A stretch of 64,000 bases of DNA from Muribaculaceae bacterium (GTDB lineage: Bacteria; Pseudomonadota; Alphaproteobacteria; Rs-D84). The DNA is taken from NCBI GenBank assembly GCA_023665245.1, contig JAMPEH010000001.1, positions 62,001-126,000 on the forward strand, read 5' to 3'. The position numbers and the translations under genes are program-made. How positions within the stretch are numbered: position 1 is the first letter of the stretch; each line of letters opens with the position of its first letter. Under the pieces are notes generated by a model. That model was not told where the DNA came from. It searched no databases and saw nothing but the letters and a program-made list of their open reading frames with translations. This document shows, in pieces, positions 44,254 through 52,429 of the stretch.

Positions 44254-45069
44254 ATGGCAAAGATTGTCCACGCAGGTGGAGCTTTCATAATACAGGGTGA
44301 TGGCCAAAAGGGTAAGGAGGCTACCTTTTTGGCTCTATTTGGTCAAACTAAAGTCGGAAAAGATTTTGTGCTTAAAAATAAGATTATTTCAAAAGCTGAT
44401 GCAGAAAGTCCGGATTTCTTATTGAGGACAGATAGCGGTAGAACTATTGGATTAGAGGTCGTGGAATTTATTTTGCGAACTAAAAAAGTTATAGCAACAA
44501 CAAGGCTAGAGGCTATTGGTAATAAAATTGTGGGGTATTTCAAGAAAAAGGGAATTCCTATTTCATTACTTCTTGAAATTTATGATAAACGAGAGCATAG
44601 CCCATATTATGCTGATATGATTGATCGTTGGCAAAATCCAGGCTTTGACCATCTTAATGCATCTGATAAAGAGATAAAAGATAGGATTGTTGAGGAATTA
44701 GAGGCAGCAGGCATTAAAGATTGGGGGCTTACTAGGAAATGGATTGATATTAAAGGACAGACTTTTGTTGTCAGTGCTAGTAAATTTCATGCGCCACATA
44801 CGTCATGTCATGTAAATAATGCAGGAATGTGTATAGAGAATCCTTTTGATGAATTGCAAAGCCTTATTGATGGTAAAAATAAGAAATATGAAAAATATAA
44901 ACAGAAATGTGATGAGTGTTATTTATTGGTGGTCTCGAGTGGAAACTTTGTTGATTTTACACATAAACTTAAAACGCATAAGTTCAGATCTGTATTCAAA
45001 GGTATTTATCTACTAGATCTTGGGTTTGGGAACAATGTCACTAAGTTAAAAGTAATTAAAGGCAAATAA
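44254..45069 (+). CDS. Hypothetical protein with nuclease-like N-terminal region
   Basis: 271 aa; GAAGGA lies ahead of the ATG. Residues ~45-75 (SPDFLLRTDSGRTIGLEVVEF) have the Asp plus Glu-Val-Val pattern of PD-(D/E)XK folds, although the Lys is replaced by Val. A Cys pair sits in KQKCDECYLLVVSSGN. Strongly AT-rich codon use compared with the terminase trio beside it points to a separate origin. It is followed after 1 bp by the 178-aa gene, so the two are translationally linked. A nuclease role is only a suggestion. Confidence 0.55.
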   Translation: MAKIVHAGGAFIIQGDGQKGKEATFLALFGQTKVGKDFVLKNKIISKADAESPDFLLRTDSGRTIGLEVVEFILRTKKVIATTRLEAIGNKIVGYFKKKGIPISLLLEIYDKREHSPYYADMIDRWQNPGFDHLNASDKEIKDRIVEELEAAGIKDWGLTRKWIDIKGQTFVVSASKFHAPHTSCHVNNAGMCIENPFDELQSLIDGKNKKYEKYKQKCDECYLLVVSSGNFVDFTHKLKTHKFRSVFKGIYLLDLGFGNNVTKLKVIKGK

Positions 45070-45070
45070 T

Positions 45071-45607
45071 ATGGGACGAACAAAGACGTTAGATGCGGAA
45101 TCTCAACGATTTACTATAATTTTAAAAGTTGATAGGTGGGATTTTCATATATCACGGAATAAGTATCAACGAGATAAAGATTGGCCGGAACCCGAGATAA
45201 TGGAATCTTGGAACACAAAAGCTACGGTAATATATTCTGATTGTCCAAAATATAAAGTCGGAGATGAGATCAATGTTTGGATTGGCGTAAATTATGACTA
45301 TATGGTTTATAATTTACGTAAAGATTTTCGTTTTGCAGATCCTGAGCGTCCAGATAATGAAAAAGCCTCTATTTCGTATGATGAACTTGAAAAATACAAA
45401 GAAGAACATTCGTACAAGGTGGCTGGTTCGATTTCTGGAGATCAATTGTTGTCAAGGGCACCCAAAGAAATAGCTGATAGACTAGCGGCTTGCCCACAAA
45501 TGTGCTCTTACATTGATTTATGGGTATATAGAAAGAAAGGGCAACGTGACTGGTTAGTGCAAAGCTTCGCTATTTCATCTTCTATCGATTTGTCGGATTA
45601 TGTTTAA
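45071..45607 (+). CDS. Hypothetical partner of the 44254 gene
   Basis: 178 aa, starting 1 bp after the upstream stop. It opens with a beta-rich region (ITIIL-like: FTIILKVDRWDFHIS) and has no signal peptide, membrane segment or recognised motif. AT-rich, like its partner. The tight coupling suggests that the two products act together. Confidence 0.55.
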   Translation: MGRTKTLDAESQRFTIILKVDRWDFHISRNKYQRDKDWPEPEIMESWNTKATVIYSDCPKYKVGDEINVWIGVNYDYMVYNLRKDFRFADPERPDNEKASISYDELEKYKEEHSYKVAGSISGDQLLSRAPKEIADRLAACPQMCSYIDLWVYRKKGQRDWLVQSFAISSSIDLSDYV

Positions 45608-45766
45608 ATTTGATATTGTTGTCATGCAGAAAAAACATAGACCTAGCTCTTATTTAAGTGAGCCGTTTAAAAAATAAGGAATCAAGTTCGTTATAGGTGG
45701 TATGTAACTCATTGAATTTTAATAAAAAATATGCTAAGTATTAACGCAAAATAAAGGAGGTTTGTC

Positions 45767-45952
45767 ATGAGCATAAACGAAACGAAAAACAATGCCAAAA
45801 ATCAAATAAATATAAGGAAGATGGGTAAAGAGAACACCATTGCTAATGGGGATATTGCAGTGGCAAAGGGAAAAAGCACAAAAACAGTAGAAAAACAATC
45901 TTTGCTAACGACGGTTGTGCGGTTGATTCTTGATATTTTTAAAGCTAACTAA
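45767..45952 (+). CDS. Small protein sharing N-terminal motif with the 1113-aa neighbour
   Basis: 61 aa with a textbook ribosome site (AAAGGAGG, 7 nt before the ATG). Residues 14-35 (INIRKMGKENTIANGDIA and on) match residues 14-35 of the next gene without a gap, at I14, N15, I16, G20, N23, A26, N27, G28, A31, A33 and G35. Residues ~45-58 (SLLTTVVRLILDIF) are hydrophobic and could be a membrane-associated helix. It ends 11 bp before the GTG of its partner. The pattern G-x-x-N-x-[IV]-x-N-G resembles the short Gly/Asn beta motifs at the start of many bacterial conflict proteins. No described family is recognised. Confidence 0.7.
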   Translation: MSINETKNNAKNQINIRKMGKENTIANGDIAVAKGKSTKTVEKQSLLTTVVRLILDIFKAN

Positions 45953-45963
45953 GGTATTGACAA

Positions 45964-48900
45964 GTGTTTAAGAAAAATGCACCCGTTTCCGCAGAAAATT
46001 TAATAAATATAGACCAATTAGGAAATAATAATATTGTTGCCAATGGTGAAATGGCGTTGGCAGTAGGGGGATCTTTTGTCTTTCAGCCAATAGTTTGTTG
46101 TCAAACAAAAAATGACGAAACAGGTATTTTAAATAAATTTCTTGAACGACAAATTGATTGCGTAAAAGACTATTTGAATGAAGGAAAAGCACTTGATGCA
46201 TTAACAAAAATTGAAGATATAGAAAAAAACTTTAAGGATGTATTTGAAGGAGCATTAGCGGATAAAAATGCAAGACGACGCTTGTTCTTGAATAAAGGCA
46301 GTGCTCTGATGTTGTCGGAACGCACAACAGAAGCGGCAATGTGCTATTTAGAGGGGTATGAATGCGATCCGCAAAACGAACTTGCGAATGCTTTACGTGT
46401 AAAAGGCTATTTTATTAAAAATGATATTGTAGGGTTAAAGAAGGCTATCACTGAAATACCGCCCGCACATAAGACAAGTCGTTTGATTGCTGGATATATT
46501 CTTGAAGCAATTCAAACAGATGTGCAAAATTTTCCAACAATGCCAGATGTGATTAATGAGTTGTGTTTCGATGATGTTACAAACTGTATAATAGCAAGTA
46601 AATTCTATTCTGTACGTGATAATCCAGCAAAGGCGTCTGAGTATTTTATTAAGGCCAAACAGATTGCGCCAGATGATTGGCAAGTGTTGGCGCTCGAAGG
46701 AACAGAACTGCTTGGAAATGAACCGTATAAAACATCCTTTGTTCAAATAAAGCAAGCAAAAGACTTGTTGGAAAAATCCTGGAATGCAATACGGGAACAA
46801 AATAGTGTTCCGTTTAGAGATTTATTATATGTCCCAATAAATTTGTCTAGTGCATATAGAGTTCTTGGAATGCAAAAAGAAGAAAAGGAACTCGTTGATG
46901 ATTTATATATTCGTTTTCCAGAAGAGCCAGATGTTATATTAAAAAAAATTTTGGTTACAGAAAATAAAATAGATGCTGCTAATATTGCAAAAAAATTAAA
47001 TACAACAACTTCTTTTCATTACGCCATTGCTGTCGCAATAGCCTATATGGATATAAAAGATTATGATAGTGCCTTAAAAATCTTAAGAAATATTTCAAAA
47101 GGCGATATGGATTTATTTTCCATAGATTTGCTTTCAATCTCCTGTAATAAGGAATTAAACTCCATAGATGCTATGGATGCTATTATTCAAAGACAAAAAT
47201 CTCGTGCCGTTAAAAGTCTTTTTTCTTATATAAAAACTAATAATATTGATGAATTATCCAAAGCTTACAAGCTTCTCCATAAACACGACGATATAAATAC
47301 TCGCATAGAAATAGTTGTTAGATTGTATCAAAATAAGTGTTATACAGAAGCTGCAATATTATATAGTGATATCAGAAAAAAACTAAATATACCTAATTTA
47401 TTCTTAAAAGAGTTTCTTAATTGTTTATGGAGTCTTAAAAGACTGCCAGACCTAAGGGCTGAATTAGAAAAAATACCGAAAGAGTATGTTGATTCACAGG
47501 TAAAGCAATACTGGGTAGCTTATTATAATGATATTGGAGATTATCCAAATGCGATTATTGTCGCAGAAGAAATATTTAATGAAGAAAAAAATAATGCAAA
47601 TTATGCGACAAACTTGTTGGGGCTTTATCATAAAACTAATCAGAGAGATAAAATTATTCCAATATTGCAAGAACTTCCAGGTGATTTAAATGAAATGGTT
47701 GGTGATTTTGCCAATAAATGGCAACTGATTCTTTTGATGCAGGAATGCGATTACTCTTTGGAAGAATTGGCTGAAAAGGCATATTGTTTGGTTTGTCAAA
47801 ATATGGATAAAGAGGAAGCTTGGTCTGCTTATCTTGCTTGGGTTATGGCAAATTTATCTTCTGATAAAATTAAAAATGATAAGACAGGTTTTGTTTTACG
47901 CGATAGAGCTACTGGTGCCATTCGAATATTTATAGTTGATGAAAATCCAAAGATAAACACTAATCAATTTTTTGAAGTCTTACGTGGAACGGAACAAGAG
48001 TTTAAAGTATTATTAACAGCAACTCAAAAAGATGTAATAAAACTTGATCCCGCAGGAATTGATTTAGAAGTATTTAGCATAAGTAATAAATACATTTTAT
48101 TGAAAGATATCATTCAACAAAATATATTCATAAAATTTTCAAATTGTCCGATTAATAGATTAGATGGAACAACGCCAGAAGAAGTGATAGGAAAAATAAG
48201 GCCTTTATTTGAAGCGCGACAAAACAATTTTGATTTGTTAAAAAGTTACTATTATAAATGCACTCTCCCAATATCTACAATAGCAAGTATGTTAGGTAGA
48301 GATTCTATTGATGTAGCGCATGAATTATCTAAAGAAAAATTGTTTGTTGCCTCGGGGACAATTTCGGAACGAGAACAGACTCTGCAAATTGTGAAGAACT
48401 GCCATGGTTATATTGTGGATGCTATGACAATATATAACATATTTGAGTTTGAGTTACAGGATTTGTTAGCAAAATATTTTGCTGGGAAAATATATGTTTC
48501 CCAAAAAACAAAGGATATTATTCAAAACAAGGCAATATCTTTGCAAAATTCCATAAGACAAAAAAATGGATATATGTTTTTAACAAATGCGACAGAACAT
48601 AAAGTGGCAATAGCTACGTTTGATGATTTGGAAGCGTATTATTTGTCTGAATTAAATATGCTTAATAGTATCTTAGACTGGGTAGATAAATATACGAATA
48701 TCATTATTCCGCAGAATAAAATGTATTTGACGGAAGAGCAAAAGGATTTGTTAGCATTTTTCCAAGAACATGACCAAGAAACTGCTGTAATTATAGAATC
48801 GGCATTAGAAAACAAGTTAATAATATTATCTGATGATTATATATTGCGCCTTGGAGCAAAAAGTCAGTTTTCTATTGACGGAATTTGGCTCCAATGTCTA

Positions 48901-49305
48901 TTAATGTATACGTCAGGAATTAGCCTATCGGATTATGTTTCTTTTATTATAAAATCTGTGAATAAAAATCATAGTTTCCTAAGTTTTGATTCTAGGGTAT
49001 TATTAGAAGTTCTTCTTACTGATAAAACTCAAGAATTGCAAAATTTTAAGAAAATTGCTAAGCGTTTATCTGATTGCACATCTGAGAGTGCCTTTAGAGT
49101 ACTTTGTGGTTTTTATGTGGTAATATCCAAGAGGAGCTGCCAAACAATTCAAGTCGATATAATACTGATTGATGCTTTCCTTGGCGGGGGAAGACATAAC
49201 GACTTTCTCAACAGACTATTTGCTCTGAAAGTGATTGCGGAACAAGATGAAATATTTGACGCTGCGTTAAAGAACTGGGCAACTGGGCATTTTGTATCAT
49301 TGTAA
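45964..49305 (+). CDS. Large TPR-like repeat protein with C-terminal PIN-like domain
   Basis: 1113 aa from a GTG at 45964, with AAGG 11 nt ahead; the motif register shared with the 61-aa protein supports this start. Residues 14-35 hold the shared INI...NGEMALAVG motif. Residues ~95-650 are a long array of helical pairs of TPR or similar type (LNKGSALMLSERTTEAAMCY; VAIAYMDIKDYDSALKILRN). Residues ~810-1080 look like a PIN-like ribonuclease fold: GYIVDAMTIYN (Asp819), LSDDYILRLGA (Asp957, Asp958) and the IDGIWLQCLL..SLSDYVSFI tail. Large size, scaffold repeats and a nuclease-like end are typical of conflict or defence effectors. It is very AT-rich. Function unproven. Confidence 0.65.
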   Translation: MFKKNAPVSAENLINIDQLGNNNIVANGEMALAVGGSFVFQPIVCCQTKNDETGILNKFLERQIDCVKDYLNEGKALDALTKIEDIEKNFKDVFEGALADKNARRRLFLNKGSALMLSERTTEAAMCYLEGYECDPQNELANALRVKGYFIKNDIVGLKKAITEIPPAHKTSRLIAGYILEAIQTDVQNFPTMPDVINELCFDDVTNCIIASKFYSVRDNPAKASEYFIKAKQIAPDDWQVLALEGTELLGNEPYKTSFVQIKQAKDLLEKSWNAIREQNSVPFRDLLYVPINLSSAYRVLGMQKEEKELVDDLYIRFPEEPDVILKKILVTENKIDAANIAKKLNTTTSFHYAIAVAIAYMDIKDYDSALKILRNISKGDMDLFSIDLLSISCNKELNSIDAMDAIIQRQKSRAVKSLFSYIKTNNIDELSKAYKLLHKHDDINTRIEIVVRLYQNKCYTEAAILYSDIRKKLNIPNLFLKEFLNCLWSLKRLPDLRAELEKIPKEYVDSQVKQYWVAYYNDIGDYPNAIIVAEEIFNEEKNNANYATNLLGLYHKTNQRDKIIPILQELPGDLNEMVGDFANKWQLILLMQECDYSLEELAEKAYCLVCQNMDKEEAWSAYLAWVMANLSSDKIKNDKTGFVLRDRATGAIRIFIVDENPKINTNQFFEVLRGTEQEFKVLLTATQKDVIKLDPAGIDLEVFSISNKYILLKDIIQQNIFIKFSNCPINRLDGTTPEEVIGKIRPLFEARQNNFDLLKSYYYKCTLPISTIASMLGRDSIDVAHELSKEKLFVASGTISEREQTLQIVKNCHGYIVDAMTIYNIFEFELQDLLAKYFAGKIYVSQKTKDIIQNKAISLQNSIRQKNGYMFLTNATEHKVAIATFDDLEAYYLSELNMLNSILDWVDKYTNIIIPQNKMYLTEEQKDLLAFFQEHDQETAVIIESALENKLIILSDDYILRLGAKSQFSIDGIWLQCLLMYTSGISLSDYVSFIIKSVNKNHSFLSFDSRVLLEVLLTDKTQELQNFKKIAKRLSDCTSESAFRVLCGFYVVISKRSCQTIQVDIILIDAFLGGGRHNDFLNRLFALKVIAEQDEIFDAALKNWATGHFVSL

Positions 49306-49359
49306 TACATAGTGGTTTCTTGGTGTCCAATTGTCACTCTAGCTTCTCCAAGCATAGCA

Positions 49360-49494
49360 CTATTTTGAACATTTCCACCAGGCATAACGATTAGATTCAT
49401 AGGATAAATATGTTGGATCTAGTTCATTATTGTGTTCGTATGCCCATTCGGCCATAAGTGTTGTATTTGAAGATAAATCATGTTCTTTTTTCAT
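49360..49494 (-). pseudogene. Fragment of a zinc-ribbon (DUF4379-like) protein
   Basis: 44 codons starting at 49494, containing TTLMAEWAYEHNNELDP and ending YAWWKCSK, then a TAG. This is the LAAEWxxxKNGxLxPxxxxxGSxxKVWWKCxxGHEW pattern of the treble-clef DUF4379 ribbon, broken exactly where GHEW should follow: the next codons read CYAWRS before another stop. It is a decayed remnant, 6 bp from the stop of the DUF488 gene. The region 49306-49500 holds nothing else credible. Confidence 0.55.
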
Positions 49495-49500
49495 AGCAAA

Positions 49501-49926
49501 TTACAAATGTACAATCTGAATGTCTGGAAATTGCTCTGCAATATATTCAGCGGCGAGGCGGCGGTGGCATTGTAGTGCGGTTTTTTCGGTGCAGAGCAGG
49601 CAGATGCGGTCAAGCGTGTCCGGTGCTAAGCCATCGGTTGGGTTGCGCGTTGCCATTAATTCACGATACATACGTTCATAATCCGGCCAGGCGATGTGAC
49701 CGTCTTTGTAACCAGCCAGAATTTCGGCCGTTGGGGCAAACTCTGGATGATATTCATATCGGTTACACAGCACTGCAGCCAAACTGTCGCCACTGTAAAA
49801 CGGAACAAAACGACTGGTGCGCCAAAGCCGAATATCCCAAACGCAACTTATCTGGGTTGCGTTCAGGATATCCATAAAATCATCGGGCTTTTTGCCGCTA
49901 AAACCAATCGTAAAAATCTTTGCCAT
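49501..49926 (-). CDS. DUF488 family protein
   Basis: 141 aa. The start KIFTIGFSGKKPDDFMDIL and the end LLCTEKTALQCHRRLAAEYI (with the Cys-His-Arg box) are the DUF488 hallmarks. The function of the family is unknown, although it often lies beside dual-OB and defence-like genes. It starts 2 bp after the stop of the 216-aa protein and is in its operon. A shortened second copy of its ends lies at 52311-52424. Confidence 0.85.
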   Translation of the reverse strand: MAKIFTIGFSGKKPDDFMDILNATQISCVWDIRLWRTSRFVPFYSGDSLAAVLCNRYEYHPEFAPTAEILAGYKDGHIAWPDYERMYRELMATRNPTDGLAPDTLDRICLLCTEKTALQCHRRLAAEYIAEQFPDIQIVHL

Positions 49927-49927
49927 A

Positions 49928-50578
49928 TCAATACAAAAATAGCCCGTTTAACATCAAATAGCAATGATTTTCCTGCATCAGGAACTTTCGTGCCAATCCG
50001 ATGCGACAATGGGCATACTGACTGGCAGCAACGGCATTGTTCAGATTTGTGACATCTTTATCTTTTTCGAATATATCGCGCAAGTATTTGCAACTGACCT
50101 TTAATTCATAGGTCTGTTTGGAATAGGCCGTAATACGGGCTCGTAATTTGCCGTCTTCTGTAAAGAATTCAATATTGTGTGCCGGTATCAATATGGCACC
50201 CAACGAAGGGCATTTGGTTTTCTGTGGCACATAGGCGTTTTCTTTGACATGATGATGAAATATGCTCTGTATGTCCTTTGAAACGCTATCACGCAAAGCG
50301 TTGGCCAGATCTTTTCCGGGTTCAAATTCTTGTAAAACCTCGATGGAGTCAAAATCTATATTTACGTCCTCGGTTCGATGGGGATAATCACGCGGTTCTT
50401 TGAATTCTTCATTGTTGACCAATATCTCGCAATATGTGGCCGGTATCTGATCCGCATTCCAGTATCCGCCGTCAATCATCAGACGTTTCATGCGTTTTTC
50501 ATAGGTGTCAAATCCGGCAATGCAGAACTTTTCTTTCATGCATGTTATGTCGGAAATGATAATGTTGGATTTCTTCAT
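49928..50578 (-). CDS. Dual-OB-fold-like protein beside DUF488
   Basis: 216 aa from the ATG at 50578 with AAAGGAAA 9 nt ahead. It begins IIISDITCMKEKFCIAGFDT, the pattern ([IV]-x-D-[IV]-T-x-M-x-x-x-x-C-[IV]-A-G) I associate with dual-OB-domain proteins that occur with DUF488. Two beta-rich parts are visible (residues ~1-110 and ~115-200, the latter including TYELKVSCKYLRDI). It is the first gene of a two-gene unit with DUF488. Directly upstream is a leader that contains an intrinsic terminator, 28 bp before the start codon. Confidence 0.6.
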   Translation of the reverse strand: MKKSNIIISDITCMKEKFCIAGFDTYEKRMKRLMIDGGYWNADQIPATYCEILVNNEEFKEPRDYPHRTEDVNIDFDSIEVLQEFEPGKDLANALRDSVSKDIQSIFHHHVKENAYVPQKTKCPSLGAILIPAHNIEFFTEDGKLRARITAYSKQTYELKVSCKYLRDIFEKDKDVTNLNNAVAASQYAHCRIGLARKFLMQENHCYLMLNGLFLY

Positions 50579-50600
50579 GTTATTATTTCCTTTGGGTAAT

Positions 50601-50627
50601 AAAAAGCCCCACCGAAGACGGTGGGGC
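50601..50627 (-). terminator. Leader terminator (attenuator-like) before 50578
   Basis: On the minus strand: GCCCCACC-GTCTTC-GGTGGGGC followed by CTTTTTATT, 23 nt before the start codon of the 216-aa gene. Confidence 0.75.
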
Positions 50628-50669
50628 AAATAAAAAACGGCGACAAAACCGCTTGCTTAACTTAACTTG

Positions 50670-50698
50670 TATTATATCAAAAATTGGCTAAAAAATCA
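50670..50698 (-). promoter_or_regulatory. Promoter of the DUF488 operon
   Basis: TTGATT, 17 bp, TATAAT on the minus strand, about 40 bp upstream of the leader terminator, so every transcript must read through the terminator to reach the genes. Confidence 0.55.
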
Positions 50699-50768
50699 AT
50701 AAAAAAGATTGGGGCCGAAATTTGCGCACACGCAATAGATTGTGTAAAATATATTCATATTTCATATA

Positions 50769-52253
50769 TTATAGCTGATTGTTCTTATGGAATAATTTTA
50801 TTATATAATCTGCAGTTTTGCGGAAAAGTATTGATACTTTTGTTTGTAACAACTTTATTTTATAAAGAAAAAACGTTGGTTTGTTATTTTTAAAAATCCA
50901 GGTTTTATCCAATTTATCCCATAATTCTTTTTGAGATAGGTTTAAAAATTCTTTATAATTGGATATAATGCTAAAAACTATCAGTTCTGCAAAAGTTTGA
51001 GATGTCGCTGCTTCATTAAAGTTAACTTTTGTTAGGCCATTATGAACAATTTTTGACCTAGTTTCGTAAAGTTTTTTCATAAACGTATAAATCTTATTGG
51101 TATTCTCTAGTGAGCCCCTTTTACAGTCTTTTATTGAAATAATAGAATTCAAAAGCTCTGCGGTATAACCAGCGATATTATTTGTTAGTCCTAGAGAAGA
51201 TAGTTTCCTTTTGTCTGATAATAATGCTTCTATTGCGGTAAAATTAAATAAATATTTCTCTGCAAGTATCTCTGATTGCCGTGCACGTGCCATCCAATCA
51301 AGTGCAGTAAATACGTTAAACGCCAAGGTGTTCGTCTGTAATTTGGAATAGTCTAATAATTGATTCCCAATTGCCATAAAATCAGTTTTATTTATCTCTT
51401 TTACAATATCTGGGCTTATTGCATATAATTGAGGCATAGAGAATCCACCAAGCGAAAGATTTGTATTTGTATAAATGAGTCCTCTGCGGGTCCTAGAAAA
51501 AGTGAAAAGGAATGGCTTTGATTCGCTGATGCCTGCTCCTTGTAAAAAGTCTTCTGGTTGAACGTTGAATTTATATATTCTATATATGCGGTATAAAGTT
51601 ATGAAGGCATTTACCAGTTTTTGTGCCGCAGCATCAGCATCAGCGAATATGCCGTTTAAAGTAATTTTAAACGCTGAATGTCTTTTTTTGTTTTCAAAAA
51701 AAATTGTCGAATTTAGAGCATGGGTCAAATTCTTTCTATATGGTGTAGATTTCTTAGATGCAATTTTGTTTTTAATGTTACGAATTTCTTTCAATACATT
51801 CCTTTTTAATTCAATATTTATGCTTCCAACAGAAAATGTATTAATGCCGTGTAAAGATATAATGTAGTTATCTATTGCTAGTTTGTGATTTTTATAATTA
51901 TATCCCTTGATTGCATTAATAAAAGATGTTCCAAAGTTCTCTTTTTTGTGGTGATTAAGGATAAAATCATCCATTAAATTCCAAAAACAATTTTTTACAT
52001 CCTGTTCTATAATGCTGTTTTCTGGCATTTTGCACAGAATGTAATTTGTAAAGGTATAGAATTCCGTATTATATTTTCTGCTATGTATATATATGCCACT
52101 AGGCCTATATGTTGCGCCGTATTTATTCGTAAACATTTGCTTAAGATAGCTAGATTGGCCATCGTTTGCTCTATCTTTTAACGCAATTTGAAATAGCGCA
52201 TGTGCCTTGGTTGAAATATTTTTTGCTGTATTGTTATCAAATATCATTTTCAT
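50769..52253 (-). CDS. HEPN-domain protein (ApeA-like)
   Basis: 494 aa. The C-terminal ~130 residues carry the HEPN ribonuclease signature R-X4-H as RSKIVH (Arg399, His404), in the ApeA-HEPN context TRSKIVHNGL. Residues ~1-260 form a helical/mixed N-terminal region without a recognised family (FSVGSINIELKRNVLKEI). HEPN proteins of this kind are often RNases in abortive-infection or toxin systems; the antitoxin gene is not obvious. The start ATG is at 52253 with a weak ribosome site. AT-rich, single gene. Confidence 0.65.
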   Translation of the reverse strand: MKMIFDNNTAKNISTKAHALFQIALKDRANDGQSSYLKQMFTNKYGATYRPSGIYIHSRKYNTEFYTFTNYILCKMPENSIIEQDVKNCFWNLMDDFILNHHKKENFGTSFINAIKGYNYKNHKLAIDNYIISLHGINTFSVGSINIELKRNVLKEIRNIKNKIASKKSTPYRKNLTHALNSTIFFENKKRHSAFKITLNGIFADADAAAQKLVNAFITLYRIYRIYKFNVQPEDFLQGAGISESKPFLFTFSRTRRGLIYTNTNLSLGGFSMPQLYAISPDIVKEINKTDFMAIGNQLLDYSKLQTNTLAFNVFTALDWMARARQSEILAEKYLFNFTAIEALLSDKRKLSSLGLTNNIAGYTAELLNSIISIKDCKRGSLENTNKIYTFMKKLYETRSKIVHNGLTKVNFNEAATSQTFAELIVFSIISNYKEFLNLSQKELWDKLDKTWIFKNNKPTFFLYKIKLLQTKVSILFRKTADYIIKLFHKNNQL

Positions 52254-52310
52254 GTTGGGTGCACTTTCTTGTGTTATGTTTCCTATATATAAAATATGCT
52301 TTATCGTAAG

Positions 52311-52424
52311 TCAACAAGGCTTACCATTGGTGATATGACCATTTATATTTGATAGGTTTATGCGATGGCCTTTATACCCGATCAGATTTTTATTACTAAA
52401 ACCAATTGTGAATATCTTTGGCAT
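52311..52424 (-). pseudogene. Deleted second copy of a DUF488 gene
   Basis: 37 codons from the ATG at 52424: MPKIFTIGFSNKN, then IGYKGHRINLSNINGHI, stop at 52311. The first ten residues match the start of the intact DUF488 gene (MAKIFTIGFS) and GYK..GHI matches its residues around 91-97 (GYKDGHIAW). The ~80 residues between are missing. It lies 5 bp before the Fic stop. Confidence 0.6.
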
Positions 52425-52429
52425 TGTAT

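Noticed and set aside
49149..49400. Minus-strand ORF of 83 aa at the end of the TPR/PIN gene
   Set aside because: Mostly the antisense of the large gene; the only meaningful piece, the zinc-ribbon fragment, is in another frame (49360-49494).
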